From the NCBI RefSeq assembly GCF_003590095.1, contig NC_039479.1:1426001-1490000 (forward strand): a DNA stretch of 64,000 nucleotides, written 5' to 3'. The position numbers were made by a program, and so were the translations under genes. The notes below the pieces were generated by a model. That model did no database searches. It was not told the DNA's origin and worked only from the letters and a program-made list of their open reading frames with translations. This stretch comes from Trichoplusia ni (taxonomy: Eukaryota; Arthropoda; Insecta; Lepidoptera; Noctuidae). Of this stretch, positions 26,373 to 37,400 are shown piece after piece (the stretch's first letter is position 1; each line of letters opens with the position of its first letter).

Positions 26373-27124
26373 ACTTATTACGTTTAGTAACGACGGTATG
26401 CCCCCAGAACTTATTCCATTAGTTCTTGTAACTATGAACACTGCAGTAAATTAATTATTGTCGGCTTTTCATGGTGTTTGTTATTAACTTGCTGCGCTCG
26501 TAACCAAGTGCAAAGACCTTTGATAAATTAACAATCGTGTTAGCCGTGCGAATCATCTGTAAATGACATAACTTCTTTTTATTAAAATTGTATTATAATG
26601 GTTTAGACGTGATTCGACATGTTTTTCAAATAGTTGTAGCTTATCGCCCTAGTTCCACTCAACGAGATGGCAGGCAAGGAAACTTAGAAACATTCCTGAT
26701 GTTCTGTAAAATAAGGCAATTTCTATCGCAAGTTAAAAAAGAACTTGCTCAGAATTAAGCTTCCAAATTGCGATAACATCAAATTTCTTTGATAGTTTTT
26801 TGAATCTTATAAGACATGGAGTATGAAACAAAAACAATAATGCAGTCGTGCTATCAAGAATGGCAAAAAATATACTCAACATTCGATTCCTAACACAGCA
26901 CGACAAAACTTTAACATAGAGCAAAGCGTGACGGATCGTGAATGGGCGTCATGAATGTATCCTTGGCAGATTGTCAAGGCGAACGATTATGCTAGGATAA
27001 TGTCAGTTCAGCTTTCACCTGCCTTTTTGAAGCCTTAGAAGTCACAGAATTTGTGGTAAATAGATTTGCTTGATAGGTTTTGCATGAGTTTAGGTAATAC
27101 GGCAAAAAATAATGGGACGCGATT

Positions 27125-27235
27125 ACACAAAAACGTTTGTCCTAGACGAAATCGAACCCGCATCACACCGCAGTCGTATTTGGAATCATAACCGATACAT
27201 CACACCATATTACTAGACGTGCAGTCATTTGTCTA
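27125..27235 (-). mobile_element. Degraded tRNA-like SINE head
   Basis: The + strand shows 'tttgtcctagacgaaatcga' then 'acccgcat', a decayed complement of the SINE B-box region. Too diverged to place in a family with certainty. Confidence 0.45.
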
Positions 27236-29263
27236 ACAGCTTTTAGATACAAGAAATTATTAATAACTAAAAACTTTTGGTACAATGTTCATTAAAGTGT
27301 CCTTATTGGCGAAGAAATCGCCACTGTCGAGTGATATCGCGCGAAAGCGCCTTACCAATTTTAGTAATTAGTAATGATTTAATTAGTCTTGTTTATCAAA
27401 TTTTCTGGCTACAGTAATTAGTATGCTACAAAGCAAAGCATCTTTCAAATTTCTCTTGTGAGAAAGTGTAACACAAAGTGATACACTCTCAGTTTTACAA
27501 GTGCGAACGAGGATGTATACATGTAACACAAGCTATTTATAAGTGTGAAGTGGTATCCATAAAAAAATAACGACAACTGTACATCTATTTATACGTATAA
27601 TATAGAATTTATCTGTTCTGGAAATGTCCACTACTGAACATAACTCCCTTATGTTACAACACGACGTTTTAATAAATCATAGAGTTTATGGTAAACTTTG
27701 TAATTTTAATAAGGGACCCACTATGTAGGTATTGCTAAACCCAAGTAACTTACAACAAAATATTCGAGCAATTGCTCTCCCCAACACTAAGTATTATATA
27801 AAAGAAACATCAGACAAGCAATCAGTCCATGTCAAATATCCATTGTACAAAATTTATGGACTCATCAAAACAATTACACACTTTCACACTCAGCGCAAAC
27901 GGTACGGAAATGAGATGAATTTGATAATTACTAACGAAAGTGAACTAAATTGTTGATTGTGCTCGTAAAAGCTGAACGAACGTCTTCGAACTGGAAACTT
28001 GTTGGGTTGTTAGCAATTAGTTACTGGAATGAGAATCAGGTAGGTGTATGCAAGGGGTATAAGTAGAACATTCCATATACCATCTTGACGTTTTGTGTTT
28101 AATATCTCTGTATTTTTCAACCTATTTCTTTAGGACTTGAGTCATAGTGTGTGTTTAGAGATACAAACTCTCAAACAAAAGCAAATAGATCCATATAAGG
28201 TCTAAATAATCTTTCAATCGTGGATATTGGCTCGTCAATCATAGTTGACTAGAGACACTAGACTAGGCTGTTTTGAACTTGACAAATTCACAAAGGATCT
28301 TTGATTAATAATAAAAATATTTTTACGTGAGCACGTGTTGTTGTATCCATTTTCCCTACGCAATTAGGAAGAAACCACAGTACTGCATTTATAGTCAAAG
28401 AAGTACCAGGTATTTTCCCACAGAAAAAATAAGATAGTTATCTCAAGAGTCAATGCAAATTTATTTGTTAAAAGCCATCGAAAGAAACGGTATCTAATCA
28501 AATAATTAACAATACGTATTGTAGATTGATTCAAGATGCAAGCAAAAGCGTTTAAAACAGTAAATGAATTGCATACAAAGTCTTTCTGGACATTGTTTCT
28601 GAAAATCATAAATTTATTTTACATTTTGCTGTGTAAAAAAATGGCTCTGTCGATTATAATTTAAAAAGACAGATCATACGATTTTTTTCCTTATTTCTCA
28701 ATCCATTAATAATTACTGCCTTCAGATCAAAGATATTCTTCACACGAACAAAATCGAATAATAACTATGACTCTGTTAGCCTAATGTCCTAAGCCTACAT
28801 CCTTTCACTTGGACAGCAATTAAGTTCCGTTTAATCGCAAAACTCCGTGCGAAAAGCATCTATTGTCAAAAATAACGTGTCGAGGCTACTCATAAAAGCA
28901 TTGGGAGACAATAGCTATTTAGCTAATATTATTTAAAATGCAAGGCTGAATGACAGTCGCGTGGAGAATTCATGCTTCCTACAATTCTGTTTGTCTTCTG
29001 TTTTATTTTTATTTAGGACTAGGGTATGCTAATGAACTTCATTAAATATTGATACAGTACTTTGGCATTGAACTTGATATTAAACACCTAGTTTGGTGGG
29101 TTAATAAAAACACCTCAAAAAAAATTGGATGTTACAGAATATTTTCCTAACATTGTTTTGAAATAGAGAAAACCCTAGTAAATGCTTACAAGAAATTCTT
29201 GAACTCGACTTTAGATAAATACATAGTCGATACACAATAACCATTTTTTTTCATTTGTTACAG

Positions 29264-31413
29264 GACCACACAAAACAACTGCTGGAACACTTGACTGAAT
29301 CAGAAAAGATATTCCTATTTGGTGTCAACCCTAACGGTGAGTTCGCTAAATCAGTTCACACCAATTAGCCTGATACAGCATACAACACAAGAGACACTGA
29401 AGTCAATAGCGTTATCTATTTAGAACACATTGCAACACTTTCAAGAGCATACGATTATGATCGCTTACATGTCACTGCGAGAATTAAATCCATTGTTTAG
29501 CTCCGCACTAAATAATTGCCCTCTATTATTGCACGTTATCATAGTAATGTTCATTTATTTTCGTACAAGGGTAATATTTGGATTTGATAAGAATGACAAC
29601 TGGTATTCTAGGTAATGATTAACTGATTTGAGATAAGGGGTCAAAACGAGAGATGGTAGCAGTGATAGTGGTATGGACGGTGGATGGCTATTAAATTTCA
29701 AAGGTCGTAAGTTCGAACACCTGAACGCACCAATTTTTGTTAAAATTCATGTGCATATAAAAAGTAATAAACTCTCGTTAAGAGTGTAAAGGAAAATATT
29801 GTGAGAAAACCCCGTCAGCTGAGATATTTTTAAGGGTTGTGTGTCAGATCAGGCTTTACGGGCGGCTACTAAGGTTAATCATCAATACATACATATTTAC
29901 GGAAATTCTGCTATAAAATGTAAACTGACAGAAAGTGAAAATTCGACCATACGTGACTTCTAAAAAAAATTGGAAAGTGAATCGTATTATTCCGTGAAAG
30001 CTACAGGTAGTAGGGTCTAGGCCGTCTAGGGTATCAAATAAGGTAAATTCAATGTGTCAACATGTCGTGGGAACTCGGATCTTGATAAACAAGCCGCGGT
30101 TAAGAATATAGGTAGGTAATGAAGATTCTACGACTAACACTACTGGTTGAATAGGTACCTATTAATTACCACTTAACTCGTTAGTACAATCTCCACAATC
30201 TCCAGCAATAAGCAATTCTCGAACTATTATTTTCTCTCGCAAATATTTAATTTCATATTTTGCCGGAACAAGTGAAATTAGAAATCGTCATATTCTTTAA
30301 TAAAAATCTTCACTACTTTAAACCCGGTACTTACCAGGTATTTAATAAGACTTTTCGTTTTCTAAATAACTTTCTTGTGGATGATGCATTATTAAATAAT
30401 GCAACGGTAGTCAACTGACTCCAGTCAAATCCCGAAACTAGTCGTTCAATCCCAGAAAATAGGAGTGATTAAACTGGTTCGTCATTTAATAAAGACTTTT
30501 TTCATAATTTTGTTAACAGAAGCACAATTCGAAGTAGCACATCTCAAGCAGCCAAAGCGTCGTAAACGCTCACTACTATACGACGATCAAGACCTAGTCG
30601 GGCTGAAGAAGCATCTCGATGTAAAGCTCAGCCCAAGGAACAGCTTCCTAGACCCTCAGTTCCTGCTGATGAGACGGTGGTCCAACAGCACCGAGGCGGT
30701 GCTTGACCAGCACAACGATGAGGAGTTGGACCAGTGTTATTATAGAAGTGATAATGCTGCTCTTTATATTTGTGATGATGTGGTAAGTTTTGGATTCTAT
30801 AATTGCCTTTTGGAACCATTGGTTTTTGCTTTAAGTTTTTAATTTACCTTGTCTAATGTCTCTGTCAATGTGATTTATAGATCACTTTCGGATACCTTCT
30901 GAGATTTATAACTTAATTTATTGCAAGGATGTAACAAAAAACAGCTATAAACACTTATGTCATTATAATACTTTCGTTTCGGAATTCAAACCCATTTTAA
31001 AGAAATTTTAATTTCAAGCAATTAAAGCAAGACAATACAAAAACGAAATTGCACTGTCTTATAATAATTATGTTTTCTTGCAGAGGGGCTTAGTCAGATC
31101 TAATGATACTTATTATTTCATTCATCCACTGCCAGAGAGATTCCACGATGACCATCAAAAACCACACGTGATAGTCAAAAAACAAATCAATAACAATGAA
31201 GAAGACAAATGTTTAGAAAGTGACCAAGTAAGTCCTGTAGGTCCCGAACCTATCAAAACATGGACCAAGCATAGAAGAAAAAGAGAAATAACAGCAGCAG
31301 TCAACGAAGTAAATAATAATTTAGAAGGATTCAAAGTAAATTTAGCACATAGGAATAAAACTCTAACAGATTTTATACAGAAACTATCAAATGGATCAAA
31401 TAGGCAACGAAGA
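29264..31413 (+). CDS. ADAMTS prodomain exons
   Basis: Exons 29264-29336 and 30520-30782 and the first part of exon 31084-31807 encode the propeptide that keeps ADAMTS enzymes latent. The first exon carries EHLTESEKIFLFG, typical of the N-terminal propeptide. Three furin-type basic clusters are visible: KRRKR in the second exon (about 30556-30573), HRRKR near 31270-31284, and RQRR at 31402-31413. By comparison with the family, the last is the most likely activating cleavage, because the catalytic domain (AILPAIFVETAVFVD) starts right after it. Confidence 0.88.
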
Positions 31414-34400
31414 GCTATTCTACCAGCAATATTTGTTGAAACAGCAGTATTTGTGGATAGGGATCTGTACAAGCATATGACGATCAATTTCCCTAAAGAT
31501 ACCGAGAGAGAACTAGTGAGATTCGTCCTAGCTATGATCAATGCTGTACAACTACTGTACCACGACCCATCTTTGGGAAGGCCAGTGAACTTTATACTGA
31601 AAAGACTGGAAATTCTGCACGAAGACCCAGCAAATTTGAAGAGACCTCATGATATTGATAGGTTTTTAAGTAACTTCTGCACTTGGCAACGACTTGAAAA
31701 CCCTCCAGGAGACAACGATCCCCTACACTGGGATCATGCACTCATATTAACTGGACTAGATTTGTATGTAGTCAATAAGAATGGAAAAGTTAGCAGTCAA
31801 GTTGTAGGTGAGTTACAAGTTCATTAAGTTGTACCATAAAAATTAAAATTACTTAACCATTAATTAATACTCATTAATACTTATTAATACTCAAATGTAT
31901 GGAAATGACTTTTCGTTTCGATAAGTCAGACTTTGACTTGTCGTGTGTTTCCTTATAATCGTATCTTGAGTATAATTTTTCATTGTTGCAATATATCGAG
32001 ATACCTAAAATTTCCTTAAAATTATTTTAGTCCAAAGATTAAGAAAAATAATTTCGCCACTAAGCAATTTCAAAAGCAAAACTAGACAAGTAATCTCATA
32101 ATACCAACTTAATATTATTTTAAGTAGTTTATAACAACACAATATTACGCTTATAAAATTTGTTATTACAATTCGTGACGCTTTCGTTAACGACATTAAG
32201 CTCTGCATCCAATTGCTGCAATGCAGTTAAACTGAGATTAAGCCATCAAATTGGATTGCAGTTGTAAAATGGTTTATGATTTCAACGTTTCTGAAATTAC
32301 AGACAACCATTACATTTCTGGCTGATTGTAAAAGGTTTAGATATTGGCTTATATACAATAATTGTCTCTTGGTTTTGTTATTTATTTTATTCCTAATAAT
32401 CGAAACACGTGCACAAAGACACCTAGACTCAGGACAAACATTCATCGATCACACAAATGCTTGGCCTCCGCGGGGAGCGAATGGCCTGTCTTAATTATAC
32501 GCCCTGGTCATGAAGCAGGGATATATAGTGTTAAGTAACTGACTCGAAAGCAGGTTTATAACTAAATTCAAACAAATTTCGATCTTCAGGTTTGGCGCCA
32601 GTAGCGGGAATGTGTACAGTCACGAGCAGCTGTACCGTCAACGAAGGAAGGCACTTTGAGAGCGTCTATGTGGTCGCTCATGAGATTGGGCATAAGTAAG
32701 TTATGGTTTAGTACTAAGTTGTTATATTCTTCCCACTATATGTTAATATCATGTCAAACTATTTTTGAATCTCCTATGTATACATTTGTCTGTACGCTTC
32801 TATGCATTAAAAATACCAAACTGGATATACTTGTCGTATCCAGCTTCTAGTTGAAATATGAATAATAAATGGTTGCCTGTGTGATGCTCGTAACAGACAC
32901 AAGTATAGGGTATACTTAAATTTATGTTTCACCGGAGACGTAAATCTGTTAAACAAATTCAAAACTTGATCGCATAAACAGTCGAGGCTCGGTACAATCT
33001 TTATACTCTGAGTGATCACAATAGTTGTTCTCAATTCAATCAGGTTTTAACAATCACAACGATTTCTAATCAATCTATTTTAAATTGCTCAGGTTAGGCA
33101 ATTGTTATCTTACTTTCGACTGGTATTACTTGTTGTCAGATGTATACAATGGAATCGTGTCAAGACAACCCTATTAATGTCTTGACCAGATATCCGAGCG
33201 GTATAGGCAACCACTAAATTACCAGGCCGGGATCATAATCCAAATCTTTGATCATAGCTCTTTGATTTCTCGTAATGACTTCGTTTTCTATTCCAGCCTG
33301 GGCATGCGTCATGATGGGCCACTCGCTGACAACGGGTGTGATCCTAGCGCGTACATTATGAGCCCTACTCTTGGTAGTGGCAAGATCACTTGGTCACAAT
33401 GCAGTAAGAGCTATCTACAGAAGTTTTTGGAGTAAGTCTACCGAGTAATAAAACACGAGACTCTTATGTCAAATTGGGATAGCTTGGCTTAATTTTCTTG
33501 ATCTTGATGTTTCTATTTGCAGCACAGTTCAATCTCGATGCTTGCTGGATCATGGAAATTCGGCAGGACAGTTAGATCACAGTGCTGAAGGGATTTTACC
33601 AGGAGAGAGATTTGACGCTGATCAACAATGTTAGTACATATTTTTTTTATTATTCTTTTCAAAAAGTTTGGAAAATCTCAGAACGAGGTCTTTTAATAGT
33701 TCTAATTAATAAATTCATACGCCTGTAAAAAAATATGTTAATTGCAGGCATGCTAAAGTATGGCCGAGGTAGTCGCCACTCAGGCGCTCAGAGTCTTGAA
33801 GATATTTGCCGAGATCTCCATTGTCAGCGCGAGAGGTATACTTGGACCTCCCATCCTGCTCTAGAGGGAACCCGCTGTGGAGAAGAAATGGTAAGTTTAT
33901 TGCACAAACGTCACTTTAGGTTGTCTTTGATCTTTTTCCGAGTAGTAGTAGTAGTAGTAGTAGTAGGAGTCAAGCGATTGGCCAATCTTTGAAATATTTA
34001 CACCAAGTTAAATGTATTGGTCTCGATATAAATTATATTTCATAACAGTGCGTTATCATATTACGTTTCCACTTTCGACACTTTTCAGAAAAAAAAAAAA
34101 GAAACTAAGTCAAAGTAGTCTGATCGATTTGATTTTATACGTCTCAGATTCTTTTTCCCAATAGGAATTCTTTTTCTCAACATACTCAGGTATCTAGGTT
34201 AAATATTCGAGTCCTCCAAAATATATTCAATATTTCTACCATCCAACGTTTTCACAAGATAGATTTTCTTAGTTAACGACTTCCATTTCCGTCAGTACTG
34301 TCGCGGCGGCGAGTGCGTGGAGCGCGCGGGGTCGGGCGTGTCGCGCGGCGCGTGGGGCCGCTGGTCGGGCTGGGCCGACTGCGCGTCCGCCTGCCTGCTG

Positions 34401-37400
34401 GACGACACGCACGCGCCCGCCGCCGCCGGGGTCGCTGTGGCCACCAGGCGGTGTACGAGGCCACGGTATGTGACTACAACTTGAAATTTTCATTAAGCGA
34501 AGTATAGCGGGATAGTGCAATTGAAGCAATCACCAAGTTAATTTGCCTTCATTTTGACCCAACCATTTAACAATGCAAATACGAAATAGAAAGGAACCCG
34601 ATAGAAGCGGAAGGTAAATATTTTACCCGTTCCCTCCCCCAGGGAGCTGATTTTCAAGAGAATATCCACGTCTTCCCGAAATGAAAATAAGGTAGGTGAA
34701 GGTTTGATCTAAATCTCAAACATGTTTTCTTACATTTCAGACATGATAACGGCAAGAATTACTGCATAGGACACGACAAGAAATATCAATCATGTCATGC
34801 TCAGCAGGTAAATTAATTCTTCTTTTTGTAAAATTGGGTCCCCCTCAGCTGAGTCTATTAAAGAAGTCGCGCCCAATAATATTGTTTATATTGCAGTGCA
34901 GCAACGTTCCTAGAATGACTGTACGTGAGTTCGCTGACCAGATCTGTTTGAGAGCGCGGGATGTGGACCCTGATCTCATCGGCACTGGACTGCAGAGAAT
35001 CGATTCGGATGGTACAGTTTGTTATTATTTATCCACAAAGCTCGGTATATCGTAAACCCTTTTTTTATTCGCTCTCACAGCTTTCAAATCACTTTGAAAT
35101 CCATCCATTTATTTTCTGCAACTAGCTTCCTTATAGACCTTAAAAATCACGCACTATCATACTTGCTCTGTATGCAGACGTGAGCAGTGCGTGTGCAGTA
35201 TGGTGCGACACGCGCGGCGGCGGCTACAAGTCCCGCGGCTGGAGCCTGCCCGACGGCACCGCCTGCTCCAAGGTCTCGCCCATGTTCTGCATCAGCGGCG
35301 TCTGCCAGGTACACTACACCTTCAGTTTTTTCAATAGATCCGGGAACCTTTTGGGCTTATCGTGATGTGTTCAAGATTTATGTATGGTTACAAAGAATGT
35401 TCTTTTCCCAGAAATTCACTTGTTCCACAAACCCTGACACGGAGTTTTCTTTACGACCCGGAGACTGCGAATGGGAAGCTCTGAGGACAGCTACCCCGCA
35501 TACACCACCGTAAGTTATATAAAAAGCTCAGCATGACATTTACATACATTTCGTTTGACGTCTGCGAACAATTAGTTGGATGAGACCCTGCAAGACTAAT
35601 TTGCCCTAGTTCATCTTCAAATACCTTGTGCAAGTGTTCATTTACGGTCACACGACCTTTATGTGCAAAGTACTGGTACATTAGACAGCGTTCAGTTTCG
35701 TCTATCCTTCGACGTTACCTTAGTTTACCTGATTTCTGTAAATAAACTAAAAGTTAATGATGTCTCCTCTTGGGATGTCTTTTCTCTGGAAGCTCGCGGT
35801 ATTGTCCTTCCTTGCTGCCCTTATACTACTCCCCTGTAAATCGATCACGTATCAAGTCTGACGGCTCACTTCCGTGGTCCCAGCGCCAAGTCGTCGGGCA
35901 CGTGGCGGCGCGCGGCGGGCAGCCAGTGGCGCGCGGCGTCGGGCTGCCACAGCCGCTGCGTGGCGCCCGGCGCGGGGCTGCGCCTCGTGCAGGCCGCCGC
36001 CAGGACCAGCATACAGCTGTGCCAGCCGCAGCTGCAAGACCATCAGGTACGATACTATACGAGAATTACAACTATTGGGGCACAGTTATTCTTCTAGGCC
36101 TATCTTGCAAACAGGCGTCTCTTTTTTTTCGTGACACAACGCTAGAACTACTCAGAGGAAGACTATCAATAGAAAAACAGGAAAAAACCATTTTATCTTC
36201 GTTTTTCTAGCTTCTGAATTTAAGCTATCAGTAATTACTCAATCCATCTTTTACAACATGATTCAAAGTAAATTAACCATTCAAGGTTTATTTTAAATAA
36301 AATATTCCTGAGCTACCATATACATATGTTTTACTAATTTTACAATCGATATTTTCACAGGGTTGCACACAAAAGAAATCACCATACCAATACGCTACCA
36401 TGGTATGCACGAAGTACAAGGACAGAGTGAGGAGACTATCGGGACTGGGTATGCAGATATCACCGGCTTTAGGTCAGTACCGATGACTCAACTTCATTTA
36501 TGACATTTTTAAGTTCAACTTCGACATTTTAGGATTCATAAACCCTTGTGATTAATTAAATTTGTTGTCAAATCAACCGGTTTCGTTTGTGTATGGTTCA
36601 CCGCAAGACAAGCTTCTGAACCAAGGTTTAAACCTTGACCATCAGATTTAGAAGACAACTTGTTAGTATGTATCAAAATAGGTTTTAATGTCTTGTAGCT
36701 ATGTAATCTATGTTTGTCTCTGTTATGTTGATTGTCAAGTCAAATATAGTTCATGGAAAATATCCAACGTGTTTTAATAGGTTATGGGCCCAGTTGGGCA
36801 TTTATCAGTTATTTTGTTGTTAAAATAGATAATTTGCGCTTGTTGACTGGCGAAACCATGAACTCGAATATAGCTAGTGTACCAAAACTAAAGGGCATGG
36901 AAAACTACGATAAATGTGGTGCCCGTTATGAAAGAAAATGGCGGATAAATTGCGTTTTCAATGTTTTTTATAAACGGAAGGTTTAGTTAGAAGGGTTGGT
37001 ACACAGATAGCGGTGCCAGTGCACATATGACTGTTAACAAGGACGGGATTGCAAACATGAAACTATCACCGTGTTTTAATGGGTTGATTGTTCAGGAGAT
37101 GTGGAGATCATGTCAGACTTGCAATGTCATATAACTGTGAAAAATGAGCTATACGTGCCTGTTTTGACTACAAACTTGTAATCAGTTAGCGAGCTTATCA
37201 GGAATGGTAACCAGGTTGTATTTGAAGAAAAGCATTGTTATGTATTTATGACGGAAGAGATGCTTTGGTTGCGATAGGTGACTTAACTGATGGGGTTTAC
37301 AAGTTGAGGTTACAATCTTCAAGTTACATGTTGGCAGCTCCTGAAATTACAGGAAGATTGTGGCACAGAAGTGGCTTGCACATATAAATAGCCAAGATAT

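Larger units (their letters stand above)
21002..29263. other. No gene seen; upstream or intronic to ADAMTS
   Basis: AT-rich, with listed SINE heads, an 'aactagtcgg' copy and a MITE. The missing ADAMTS first exon could be here or further left; I found no ATG-plus-signal-peptide stretch followed by a phase-0 donor. Confidence 0.5.

Noticed and set aside
31155..31541. 128-codon - strand ORF with hydrophobic stretches
   Set aside because: Antisense to the ADAMTS exon 31084-31807.
34269..34529. Overlapping Arg/Ala-rich ORFs on both strands
   Set aside because: Shadows of the GC-rich ADAMTS exon 34296-34465, which has splice sites and family motifs.
35770..36210. 146-codon ORF and other frames nearby
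   Set aside because: Out-of-frame readings of ADAMTS exon 35884-36046; the exon frame continues in phase from 35412-35509.
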